The position numbers and the translations under genes are program-made. From the NCBI RefSeq assembly GCF_035013165.1, contig NZ_JAYGJQ010000003.1:461175-525174 (forward strand): a stretch of 64,000 nucleotides of DNA, read 5' to 3'. The first letter of the stretch is position 1. Each line of letters begins with the position of its first letter. Shown here one piece after another: positions 17,091 to 24,741 of this stretch. The notes under the pieces were generated by a model. That model had not been told where the DNA came from. It saw only the letters and a list, made by a program, of their open reading frames with translations, and searched no databases. The DNA comes from Bacteriovorax sp. PP10. GTDB lineage: Bacteria > Bdellovibrionota > Bacteriovoracia > Bacteriovoracales > Bacteriovoracaceae.

Positions 17091-18374
17091 CTACGGTAAC
17101 GTGATGGAAAATTCAGTTGAGGTATCACTCATTGTCCCTGACGTTGATCCTGGCGCATTTAAATTCGAGTAAGCAGATACTTTAAAATAGGTCGTACCTA
17201 TTAAAAGATTTGAAAGTGTTTTTGTCACTGGTGCTGTCGGTCCTGCAACGTATGGGACATCGTAATAACTGGCGGACGCCGGATCAATACCACTTGTTCT
17301 ACTATAGTAAATCCGATATCCCCCACCTGTTTTATTCACGGCCTTTTCACGGTTGGCATTCCATGAGATCTGAACACTAGGTGCAGGTCCAAGATAATTA
17401 TAGGCCGATAGAGCAGACGAGCATGCGCTCGATCCGACGAGATTTGATGAGTTCGTATAAAAAGAATGAGTACCCACACTTAAAGCGGAGCTTGTAACAT
17501 AAACACTTCCACCTGTTGATGTCGCTATCCCTACTAAAGATAAACAACTAGCATCCGTATAAAGATTAACAGTGTCTCCATTGCTCACACCTGAGGCCAT
17601 AAATGTTGGAGTGGAAACATAATTGGGAGAAGTTGATGGCGTGGAAAGTGTCAGAGCTGTTGCACTTGTTGGTAAAACTCCAAGATAGTTATAACTTAAA
17701 AGTGCGGCCGAACAAGTTCCTGTCCCTGCCGTATTTGTACTATTGGTATAAAACTGATTCACTCCAGGAGCAAGTTGACTTGAAATAATTGTCGCAGTTG
17801 TCCCGCTGACTAGTGCACTTCCATAAGACTGCGAACAATTAGAATCCACATATAAATTCCCAGTTTCTCCCGAGACCATACCAAAGAGTCTGACAGCTGG
17901 AGTCGCAACAGTACCTGGTGATGACGCCGGAGAGATCAAGGTCATACTCGTCGCTGTCGTTGGTGCAATTCCCAAATATTGATAACTGGTCAAAAGACCC
18001 GAGCAAGCACTAGTTGTATAGGCATTAGTAGTGTTTGAATAAAAATTAAATGTTCCGACTGAAAGAGTTTGTGAAGTTATTGTCACCGATGAAGCAGAGG
18101 CCACTGCACTTCCCGCTAAATTAGTGCATGCTGAATTAGTAAAAATTTTAATTGTTTCACCACTTACCACACCACTAAGTGAGAATACCGGTGTCGCATC
18201 AAAACCTGGAGTGCTTGCCGGAGACACCAATGTCATTGACGTTGCAATAGTGGGAACAATTGGAGAGTTTCCAGGTTTATTATAAGTAAAAGGCAACGCA
18301 TTTTTACTTTCTTGCTTACAAGAAATAGTGAGAAATAATATCGTCAAAACAAAAATAAAACTCTTCATAGTCAT
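17091..18374 (-). CDS. Lipoprotein with three ~95-residue repeats and a fibronectin-III-like end
   Basis: Lipobox TISC sets a lipidated N-terminus of this 427-residue protein. Three tandem repeats follow. Each begins near ATSMTLxSPASxPG or SATALTLSTPSTSPN, contains SGV/MVSGE, two cysteines about 40 residues apart (one in NSAC/DSNC/DASC, one in SAC/GTC/SAC) and ends YLG. They are probably Ig-like beta-sandwiches with one disulfide each. The last ~95 residues (VQISWNANREKA to the end) look like fibronectin type III. Function is probably surface display or binding. It is two bases behind a beta-barrel gene and eight ahead of the subtilase. Confidence 0.75.
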   Translation of the reverse strand: MTMKSFIFVLTILFLTISCKQESKNALPFTYNKPGNSPIVPTIATSMTLVSPASTPGFDATPVFSLSGVVSGETIKIFTNSACTNLAGSAVASASSVTITSQTLSVGTFNFYSNTTNAYTTSACSGLLTSYQYLGIAPTTATSMTLISPASSPGTVATPAVRLFGMVSGETGNLYVDSNCSQSYGSALVSGTTATIISSQLAPGVNQFYTNSTNTAGTGTCSAALLSYNYLGVLPTSATALTLSTPSTSPNYVSTPTFMASGVSNGDTVNLYTDASCLSLVGIATSTGGSVYVTSSALSVGTHSFYTNSSNLVGSSACSSALSAYNYLGPAPSVQISWNANREKAVNKTGGGYRIYYSRTSGIDPASASYYDVPYVAGPTAPVTKTLSNLLIGTTYFKVSAYSNLNAPGSTSGTMSDTSTEFSITLP

Positions 18375-18376
18375 CT

Positions 18377-19363
18377 CTATTTAAAGTAGTACTTCAACCC
18401 AAGTGTAAAATACTGGTTAGAGTAACTCATATTTGATGTAAAATTTGTCCCAGAACTTTCATCCTGAAATTTTAGACTTTTTTTTCCCAGATACTCATAA
18501 CCTAAATTCATTCCAACCCCCCAATGAGAATTTAAATGATATTCAATCCCGGCCTCGATCAATGCCGCAATTCCCAGAGAACTAAGTTCATATGTGGAGA
18601 CACTATCACTAAGAGTTGAGCTCATGTGACTGGCCCCAATATAGGCTGCCACAATCGGCTTCCATGCGGAATCATCTAAAAAAATAAATTTATAACCGAC
18701 ATAAAAGTTTTTGAAGGAGTCTTCGTAGACCCACGTTCCTCTTTCTGAAATGGAAGTGTTTAAATCAGTTAAATCGAGTGCATCAGATTTTTTTCCGTTT
18801 GATAACCTTAATTTGAATGCCAAAAATCTATTTTGATTGGACCTTAATCCAAAACCTAAACTTAATAATGAACCCGAACTATAACTGCTGTTTTCGGCCT
18901 TACCCCATGATGTCGGGTTGGTTGCTGAGGTCGATGGAAATACTTCATTGTAGTCACTGGCCACGGGGCCCTCGTCTGAAACTTTCATTGAACCAAAATC
19001 AATTTCAGCAAAATATTTATAAGATTTGAATTTTTCTCCCTCACTCATATCACGAGGCTTCTTCTTAAATTCATTTCCCTGCAAATCATTATTGATTTTA
19101 GTTTTATCGACATTCATGACACATGATTCACGAGTCACAAAAATCTGATTATGAATTTTGAATACAATATAGTCTGGATTTTTAGCAGGACTTCGAGCAT
19201 CCAAAATGACATTCGCAAATTGCTTACCGTTAACAACTTTGAATTCTTTATTTTCAAAAAGACTGACTTCACATCGACTGAGTTCATGCAGGTAGTACAC
19301 GCTTTCGGCCCTGGCATTAACGGCCATGATTGTTGCGAGTAAAAAAAGGTAATACCTGATCAT
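18377..19363 (-). CDS. Outer-membrane beta-barrel protein, first gene of the protease operon
   Basis: A signal peptide (cleavage after NARA) leads a 328-residue protein. Its second half is a small beta-barrel: strands such as LLSLGFGLRSNQNRFLAFKL, KNFYVGYKFIFL, GVGMNLGYEYLG and a C-terminal strand YFTLGLKYYF ending in Phe-Lys, close to the BAM signal. The N-terminal 120 residues form a soluble domain with two cysteines. It may help export or hold the lipoprotein and protease encoded behind it; this is inference from the tight spacing. Confidence 0.7.
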   Translation of the reverse strand: MIRYYLFLLATIMAVNARAESVYYLHELSRCEVSLFENKEFKVVNGKQFANVILDARSPAKNPDYIVFKIHNQIFVTRESCVMNVDKTKINNDLQGNEFKKKPRDMSEGEKFKSYKYFAEIDFGSMKVSDEGPVASDYNEVFPSTSATNPTSWGKAENSSYSSGSLLSLGFGLRSNQNRFLAFKLRLSNGKKSDALDLTDLNTSISERGTWVYEDSFKNFYVGYKFIFLDDSAWKPIVAAYIGASHMSSTLSDSVSTYELSSLGIAALIEAGIEYHLNSHWGVGMNLGYEYLGKKSLKFQDESSGTNFTSNMSYSNQYFTLGLKYYFK

Positions 19364-19430
19364 TAAACAATTATCCGCTAATTTGCAAAATATGCAAGTA
19401 GGAATAAATATCTAATAAGCTCTTGCTGAG

Positions 19431-20042
19431 CTAGATATTTAGATCATCTGAATTAGGACTCACAGGAATTCGCTCATCAACTTTTTTGACAGCAGGAGGC
19501 GGCGTTGTCTTCTTAAATTCAGCTTTCGCCAGACGTTTAAACTTAATTAAAAATTCACCATCTTTATTTTCAAATTCAGGACTAGTTTGATCAACATCAT
19601 CAGGCAGAGAAAACGATCTTTCAAAATTCACTTTGCGCACGATTTTTTTCTTACCAGTGCCTTGAGTAGACTCTACATCACCTTTAATCTTCACCATCCC
19701 CTTTTCAATCTTAATATCTAGAGGTTTATCTTTAATCTGTTTTACTTTTATTTTTAAAATTTTCTGAGTGTCAGTAACGATCCAGTCATACTCTCCGACT
19801 ACCGGCCCTTCGAGCTCTCCGATATCAAAACCGGGCATTCCGCCTTGTTGTGAGAACCTTCTCATCATCTCCATCATCTTTTGTTCCATGTCGCCATTGC
19901 CGTCCATAAGAGAGTTGAGCATCTCTTCGCGGGCCTTCATGATTTCCTGGATTTGTTTTTCGAACTGCTCATCTTGAGCATAAATTTTTGGTGCTGTTAT
20001 ATTTGCGAATAAAAAAATCATGATGAGTACTAATTTTTTCAT
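19431..20042 (-). CDS. Exported Hsp20/alpha-crystallin-like protein
   Basis: A signal peptide (cleavage near KIYAQ) precedes a Met/Gln/Glu-rich helix (residues 24-70) and then an alpha-crystallin-type domain: PLDIKIEKGMVKIKGDV, FERSFSLPDDVDQTSPEF, GEFLIKFKRL. These match the order of strands in small heat-shock proteins, including the ERSF-LP-VD signature. Small heat-shock proteins hold unfolded clients without ATP and are usually cytosolic, so a periplasmic form is uncommon. The Pro-rich tail is species-specific. Confidence 0.65.
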   Translation of the reverse strand: MKKLVLIMIFLFANITAPKIYAQDEQFEKQIQEIMKAREEMLNSLMDGNGDMEQKMMEMMRRFSQQGGMPGFDIGELEGPVVGEYDWIVTDTQKILKIKVKQIKDKPLDIKIEKGMVKIKGDVESTQGTGKKKIVRKVNFERSFSLPDDVDQTSPEFENKDGEFLIKFKRLAKAEFKKTTPPPAVKKVDERIPVSPNSDDLNI

Positions 20043-20054
20043 ATGTCCTCTTTA

Positions 20055-20366
20055 TTAAGCCTCCATACATTTTACCACATCGTAGGCAGGTGTCTCGTAC
20101 GGATGTGAATTTTTTAAGGCCTTCACTGCAATAGATAATATGTGATCATCCATCACCATTTCAACCCTGACTTCAGAAATTTTTTCTACATCTCCAACTT
20201 TTCCGATAGTTGGATTTGCGCCCTCCAAGGCCCTAAATTGCCCCTGACCTTCTGTTTCAAAAGAGCATCTGTCATAGTTACCAATGCGCCCAACCCCAAC
20301 GTCAAACAAAGCATTTTTCACAACTTCTTTAAACTCAACCGGAACATAAAAAGTTAACTTAAGCAT
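20055..20366 (-). CDS. NIF3/YqfO-type domain protein (CutA-like fold)
   Basis: The 103-residue protein matches the insertion domain of NIF3/YqfO proteins: LTFYVPVEFKEVVKNALFDVGVGRIGNYDRCSF at the start and SHPYETPAYDVV near the end, the latter being the family's HPYExPAYD motif. It occurs here as a free-standing domain without the dinuclear-metal halves. The molecular role of such single domains is not established. It lies 12 bases ahead of the Hsp20-like gene and behind a terminator. Confidence 0.75.
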   Translation of the reverse strand: MLKLTFYVPVEFKEVVKNALFDVGVGRIGNYDRCSFETEGQGQFRALEGANPTIGKVGDVEKISEVRVEMVMDDHILSIAVKALKNSHPYETPAYDVVKCMEA

Positions 20367-20385
20367 TAGAGTCTCCTAAAACAAA

Positions 20386-20416
20386 AAGGCCCCTCTGGTA
20401 TTAGCAGAGAGGCCTT
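20386..20416 (-). terminator. Intrinsic terminator behind the FKBP gene
   Basis: Arms AAGGCCCCTCTG and CAGAGAGGCCTT pair over 12 bp with one mismatch position and a 7-nt loop. On the minus strand a T-rich run (TTTTTGTTTT) follows. It separates the FKBP lipoprotein transcript from the NIF3-like gene. Confidence 0.8.
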
Positions 20417-20436
20417 CTTTTATAATTTTATAATTT

Positions 20437-20470
20437 CTTAAAAACTATTTTTTCTTAAAAACTATTTTTT
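20437..20470. repeat. 17-bp tandem duplication at the FKBP stop codon
   Basis: The block CTTAAAAACTATTTTTT occurs twice in tandem. It includes the terminal Lys codons and the stop of the FKBP gene on the minus strand, so a second in-frame-looking stop region lies just beyond the real one. It looks like a slippage duplication in A/T-rich DNA. Confidence 0.8.
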
Positions 20471-21178
20471 CTTAGCTGCAGATGCAGATGGAGCCGCTTC
20501 AGCAGTTGGTGCTGCTTTTTCGATTCCAAGAAGTTCAACTTCGAAAATTAAAGTTGCGCCACCAGCGATTTTCGGAGGTGCACCAGCATCACCGTAAGCT
20601 AGCTCAGAAGGGATTACGAATTTCGACTTCCCACCAACTTTCATAGTTTGAAGACCTTCAGTCCATCCACGGATAACTCTGTTAAGAGGGAATGAAACTT
20701 CTTGTTTTCTTTCTACAGATGAATCGAACACAGTTCCATCCATTAAAGTACCATGGTAGTGAACTTTTACTACGTCAGTTTCTTTTGGAGTAGGTCCAGT
20801 TCCTTCTTTGATTACTTTGTAAGCAAGTCCAGAAGCAGTTTTAGTTGCCCCTTCTTTCTTTACGAAGTTATCGATGAATTCAGCACCTTTCTTCTTGATA
20901 TCTCCAGCTTGTTTTTCCATACGAGCTTTGAACATATCTTGGATTTTTTGTTGGTATGCCATAGGATCAACTTTTTGTTTTTCACCTTTAGCTGCATCTC
21001 TTAATCCAGATGTAAGTGCGTCGATTTCTGAATCTGACATACTTAATTGAGTTAAGCGTGATCCGAACATTGTTCCGATCGAGTAAAATGTTTTCTCTTC
21101 TTCTGTCTTAGGGTCTTTCCCTTTTGAACATCCAACTGCAACTGCTGCAAGAAGTGCCAATACTAAAATCTTCTTCAT
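20462..21178 (-). CDS. FKBP-type peptidyl-prolyl isomerase lipoprotein (Mip/FkpA-like)
   Basis: The start at 21178 has AAGGA nine bases upstream; an ATG three codons earlier abuts that site. Lipobox AVGC gives a lipoprotein. Residues ~20-110 match the Mip/FkpA dimerisation helix region (FYSIGTMFGSRL). The FKBP domain follows with VKVHYHGTLMDGTVFDSS, IRGWTEGLQTMKVGGKSKFVIPSELAYG and GATLIFEVELL. The Ala/Lys tail is low-complexity. It should catalyse proline isomerisation on proteins in the periplasm or at the surface. Confidence 0.93.
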   Translation of the reverse strand: MKKILVLALLAAVAVGCSKGKDPKTEEEKTFYSIGTMFGSRLTQLSMSDSEIDALTSGLRDAAKGEKQKVDPMAYQQKIQDMFKARMEKQAGDIKKKGAEFIDNFVKKEGATKTASGLAYKVIKEGTGPTPKETDVVKVHYHGTLMDGTVFDSSVERKQEVSFPLNRVIRGWTEGLQTMKVGGKSKFVIPSELAYGDAGAPPKIAGGATLIFEVELLGIEKAAPTAEAAPSASAAKKK

Positions 21179-21259
21179 TGTGATCATTCCTTTGTATGAT
21201 GATTGGTGAATAATTTATTTACTTTAATACGTTAATGCGGGTTTGTTTAAAGATCAAGC

Positions 21260-22030
21260 CTAAGGCTTAACTTTTAAATTTTCATATCGCGATTTATTTG
21301 CAGGCAATGCCCTTTCCCAATCTCCGTACAATGGATTTGGAAGGATAATAAACTTCTGCCCGAAGTCCGCTTTCATTTTATCGACCAACGCGTTACGCTC
21401 TTCAACCGTCGTTTTTTCATATCCACCTGGGAAATCTGAAAGATTATCTCCCACATATAAAACAACTGAATACTTCTTAAGAACTTCCAGACGTCTTGGC
21501 TCTTTTGTATGCTCTTTCGGCATTGGCATTAGGTTTTCTTTTTTTACCGGGAAGCCCTGAGCTTTCAGGTTATCAAAAGTATCCTGGAACATGTCGCTCG
21601 CTCTGTTTGTAATATAGAAAATTTCTACGTTACGCGCTTCCAGGAATTTTACGAAATCAAGAGCACCGGGGATAGCAATCGCTTGCTTCATCTTCACCCA
21701 TTCAGCAAAATGATTTTCTTTCCATGAAAGACCTTCTCTAATCTCCATGGCCCCGCCAAAAGAGTTATCAAGAACCGTTTCATCGATATCGAAAATAACA
21801 GCACGCTTTTTGTTGTGCTTGTCTTCCAGGTCTCTTTCAACACGCTCTTTAGCGATATTGTAAGCTTGATAAGTAAGTGCTCTATACTCACCACTCGTTT
21901 GTTGCCATAAATAGGCCCCAACCTGATACTCACGTGGATTTGGTTTTGCAACCGAATCACTTACTGAGTTCGAATGAGTTGAACAAGACGCTAAAACCGT
22001 CAATGTTAAGATTGTTAAAAGTGAACGCAT
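21260..22030 (-). CDS. Class C (e(P4)-type) acid phosphatase lipoprotein
   Basis: Lipobox LASC and the HAD motif FDIDETVLDN (residues ~79-88) define a lipoprotein e(P4)/class C acid phosphatase of 256 residues. Supporting motifs are IFYITNRA (motif II Thr), a Lys in the KEPRR region and VLYVGDNLSDFPG (motif III/IV). These enzymes dephosphorylate nucleotides such as NMN or 5'-AMP at the outer membrane for uptake. It is adjacent to rnhA on the same strand, 18 bases apart. Confidence 0.9.
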   Translation of the reverse strand: MRSLLTILTLTVLASCSTHSNSVSDSVAKPNPREYQVGAYLWQQTSGEYRALTYQAYNIAKERVERDLEDKHNKKRAVIFDIDETVLDNSFGGAMEIREGLSWKENHFAEWVKMKQAIAIPGALDFVKFLEARNVEIFYITNRASDMFQDTFDNLKAQGFPVKKENLMPMPKEHTKEPRRLEVLKKYSVVLYVGDNLSDFPGGYEKTTVEERNALVDKMKADFGQKFIILPNPLYGDWERALPANKSRYENLKVKP

Positions 22031-22048
22031 TATAATCTCCTTATTATT

Positions 22049-22708
22049 TTAAAAGCCCGCTTCATCCAAAGCAAGGTTGCACATCTGATCACACATTTCA
22101 TTCTGTGGATGTCCGGCATGGCCTTTCACCCAATTGAACTTAATGTGATTAAAATTTGATTTCAATTCATCTAACTGCTTCCAAAGAAGAATATTCTCCG
22201 GCTCTTTCCCATCGGCCTTTTTCCAACCGCGATTTTTCCATCCAGTGATCCAGCTAGAGATCCCTTCCGTGACATACTTCGAGTCACTATAAACGAACAC
22301 CGGGCTTTCATGATCAGAGACACCGTCTTCAATCCATTTTTCAACCAGCCCTTGAAGACCTCTAATAACCCCTTCAAGCTCCATCTTATTATTCGTCGTC
22401 GGAACATCAACGCCCGAAGATTTTAAAATAACTTGCCCACTCGCATCCTGAATCATAACTCCCCAGGCACCCGGCCCTGGGTTTCCTCTACAGGCCCCAT
22501 CAGCAAACACGGCGTAGCCACTCGTGCGCTCTTGCATCTCATCCGGCAATGGAAATTTGGATTCCCAGTTAAGAGCTTTCGCCTCCTTAACTTCCACCAA
22601 ATCAGGGGTTAATGATTCTAGTTTATCCAAAGCAGCAATTGCCTCAGGAAACTGGTCAAAGACAGGACGTAATTTTTTAAGAATTTTAAGTACTTCGGAT
22701 TTTTTCAT
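22049..22708 (-). CDS. rnhA: Ribonuclease HI with N-terminal extension
   Basis: The catalytic core carries Asp70 (FADGACRGNPGPGAWG), Glu110 (MELEGVIRGL), Asp142 (YSDSKYV) and His198/Asp208 (KGHAGHPQNEMCD). It degrades RNA in RNA-DNA hybrids. The first ~63 residues are an extra helical segment not found in the 155-residue E. coli enzyme and without recognised domain. It is the first gene of a pair with the acid phosphatase and is divergent from the pterin enzyme. Confidence 0.93.
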   Translation of the reverse strand: MKKSEVLKILKKLRPVFDQFPEAIAALDKLESLTPDLVEVKEAKALNWESKFPLPDEMQERTSGYAVFADGACRGNPGPGAWGVMIQDASGQVILKSSGVDVPTTNNKMELEGVIRGLQGLVEKWIEDGVSDHESPVFVYSDSKYVTEGISSWITGWKNRGWKKADGKEPENILLWKQLDELKSNFNHIKFNWVKGHAGHPQNEMCDQMCNLALDEAGF

Positions 22709-22766
22709 AGGGAAAATTCTAGTTTAAAATATACTCTTTTAGAAGCATTTATGTTAAAACCTTTGC

Positions 22767-23261
22767 ATGAAAACAGCATTTTCCATTCGTGTCTATAAGC
22801 AATATTTTAACTTTGCGTCTTCTCACTTCATGCTTTTTAAAGATGGAACGAGAGAGCCTCTTCACGGTCACAATTACCGCGTTCAAGTCAAAGGCAACGC
22901 GCCTGAGCTTGATGATGACATGGTTTTTGATTTTTTAAACATAAAACCTATTGTGAGAAGAATCTGTGATTCTTTAGACCATAAACTTTTAATCCCTAAA
23001 AACAATCCCAATTTAGTTATTGAAGATAGAGAAAATAACTATAACATTGTATGCGTTGATAAGAGTGTTTTTAGTATTCCTAAAACAGACGTGCTGATGC
23101 TGCCGATTGAAAATACATCTGCAGAAAGAATCGCTGCATACATTGCAAACGAACTTCATGCTGCCGTTTTAGCTGAATACAAATTTGAATTTAATGAGCT
23201 AGAAATTGAAGTTGAAGAAACGCCAGGACAGGCCGCTGTATATACCCTCTTTAAGGAATAG
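22767..23261 (+). CDS. 6-pyruvoyl-tetrahydropterin synthase family enzyme, PTPS-III-like
   Basis: The 164-residue protein has the PTPS/QueD metal site: His20 (FNFASSHF) and His33/His35 (PLHGHNY), with the later catalytic SLDHKLL. The position four residues before HGH, Cys in QueD, is Glu30 (REPLHGH). Cys-to-Glu exchange is the mark of PTPS-III enzymes, which make 6-hydroxymethyl-dihydropterin for folate in organisms without FolB. A folate role is therefore more likely than queuosine. The M14 peptidase gene follows after eight bases. Confidence 0.75.
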   Translation: MKTAFSIRVYKQYFNFASSHFMLFKDGTREPLHGHNYRVQVKGNAPELDDDMVFDFLNIKPIVRRICDSLDHKLLIPKNNPNLVIEDRENNYNIVCVDKSVFSIPKTDVLMLPIENTSAERIAAYIANELHAAVLAEYKFEFNELEIEVEETPGQAAVYTLFKE

Positions 23262-23269
23262 GAAGACGA

Positions 23270-23956
23270 ATGAAATTCATTGAATTACCACATGGAACTA
23301 GTGTTAAAGGTGAAAAGATCCCAGCATTCAAATCAGAACTAGACGCTCCAACATACAACTACGTATTAGGTGCAGTTCACGGTGACGAAGTTGAAGGTGC
23401 TCATTTAGCAAAAGAAATTTTTAAATGGCTATCAACGACTGACGAAGTGAATATGCCACTAGTCTTCGTTCCAGTTGTAAACGTCGACGGATATAAAGCA
23501 GGAACACGTGTAAACGGAAACGGCGTTGATCTAAACCGCAACCTTCCTTCAGCTCAGTGGACTCCAGAAGCTCGCGAAGAAAAATACTTCCCGGGAACAG
23601 CTCCATTATCAGAACCAGAAAATAAATTCTTAGTAGAACTCTTCAAAAAGTATCCGCCAAGATTCATCCTAAGTTTCCATTCATGGTACCCGGTTATTAA
23701 CTACAACGGAAAATGCAAAGAGATTGCTGACTTCCTTGCAAGCTATAACAAGTATCCAATTGAAGCAGACTTCTTAACTCACCCGACTCCAGGATCGCTT
23801 GGAGAATTTGGGCCACAGGAATTTAAAGCTCCGGTTTTAACTTTTGAATGTCCGGTATTAGGTGAAGGCCATACGCTGGAATCGATCTGGAAAGACAATG
23901 AAGAAGCTTTCAAAAAGCTCTTCACAACGAAGATAATCGAAACATTTCAAGCTTAA
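23270..23956 (+). CDS. M14-family zinc peptidase (murein-peptide amidase MpaA-like)
   Basis: The 228-residue protein has the zinc ligands of M14/succinylglutamate-desuccinylase-like hydrolases: His37 and Glu40 (GAVHGDEVEG), the Asn-Arg substrate clamp (VDLNRNLP), third ligand in LSFHSWYP and the catalytic Glu in LTFECPVLGEG. Without a signal peptide it should be cytoplasmic. That fits an MpaA-type role, cleaving gamma-D-Glu-meso-diaminopimelate during murein recycling. Other peptide or acyl-amino-acid substrates are possible. Confidence 0.8.
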   Translation: MKFIELPHGTSVKGEKIPAFKSELDAPTYNYVLGAVHGDEVEGAHLAKEIFKWLSTTDEVNMPLVFVPVVNVDGYKAGTRVNGNGVDLNRNLPSAQWTPEAREEKYFPGTAPLSEPENKFLVELFKKYPPRFILSFHSWYPVINYNGKCKEIADFLASYNKYPIEADFLTHPTPGSLGEFGPQEFKAPVLTFECPVLGEGHTLESIWKDNEEAFKKLFTTKIIETFQA

Positions 23957-23968
23957 TTAAAATAAAAA

Positions 23969-23988
23969 AGGCACTCAATCGAGTGCCT
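23969..23988. terminator. Bidirectional intrinsic terminator
   Basis: GGCACTC, loop AATC, GAGTGCC, preceded by an A-tract and followed by nine T residues. It lies between the convergent M14 peptidase and Cys-rich protein genes. Confidence 0.85.
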
Positions 23989-24016
23989 TTTTTTTTATTC
24001 TAATTTTAGAAAAATA

Positions 24017-24610
24017 CTAACGAGAAACACAATGAGTAAGGACTTGTACGCCTTCGTTAATCACACCTCTCGTCGTCAGAGATGGCATAATCATTTTCAA
24101 TATCTTTTTAATTTCACCAAAGCTTAACGAACAAAAACTAATCTCACTATAGCACTTATCATGTCCCTTAATCGCTGCTCTCTTAATCTCTTTGCAGCTT
24201 TTACTTTCGCCATCCATCGCTTGAATTTCTTTTTGCAGGCAAGTCGCAGTCGTCTCCAACCACTTTTTTCCTCTCGGTGACACTTCCAAGGCCAGTCGCT
24301 TTAAACTATCGCTACAATACTGGTAACCAAAACCTAAAAAATATCCTTTAGCACCACAGTTGTTCTTTTTTTCCTGACATAAGTAATAATCACAAGAACC
24401 AATCAGCTCTTCGCAATTATCAGTGATTCCTTTCTCTTCGATATATACATTATAAAGGGCCGTCGTTTCCTCTACTCCAAATTCTTTAATCAATTTCTTG
24501 TGAGTCTTCATTTGAAACGGTTCAAAAATATTAACGACAGAAACCTCACTCGCCATAGCGAGCTGAACTCCTAAAAAAGAAAATAGAATGATGAGGAATG
24601 CGTTTTTCAT
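24017..24610 (-). CDS. Secreted cysteine-rich hypothetical protein
   Basis: A signal peptide (MKNAFLIILFSFLGVQLAMA) leads 178 mature residues with ten cysteines, an even number that suggests five disulfides in the periplasm or outside. No family recognised. The spacing of the central cysteines (NC, SC, LC, NC within 20 residues) suggests a compact knot-like region. The gene stands alone between two terminators. Confidence 0.65.
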   Translation of the reverse strand: MKNAFLIILFSFLGVQLAMASEVSVVNIFEPFQMKTHKKLIKEFGVEETTALYNVYIEEKGITDNCEELIGSCDYYLCQEKKNNCGAKGYFLGFGYQYCSDSLKRLALEVSPRGKKWLETTATCLQKEIQAMDGESKSCKEIKRAAIKGHDKCYSEISFCSLSFGEIKKILKMIMPSLTTRGVINEGVQVLTHCVSR

Positions 24611-24696
24611 AGCTAAGAAATACTACTCTGTTATGAGTTTGCTATGACTTTACCGAGTAAAAATTTCACTATCAATCGACAAAAAAGACAAAAAAA

Positions 24697-24718
24697 AAGG
24701 CCCTCAAAAGAGGGCCTT
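24697..24718 (-). terminator. Intrinsic terminator behind the membrane ferredoxin gene
   Basis: AAGGCCCTC, loop AAAA, GAGGGCCTT. On the minus strand the stem is followed by an eight-T run, so it ends the ferredoxin-domain transcript. Confidence 0.8.
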
Positions 24719-24741
24719 CTATTTGATTTAAAATCTAAAAA

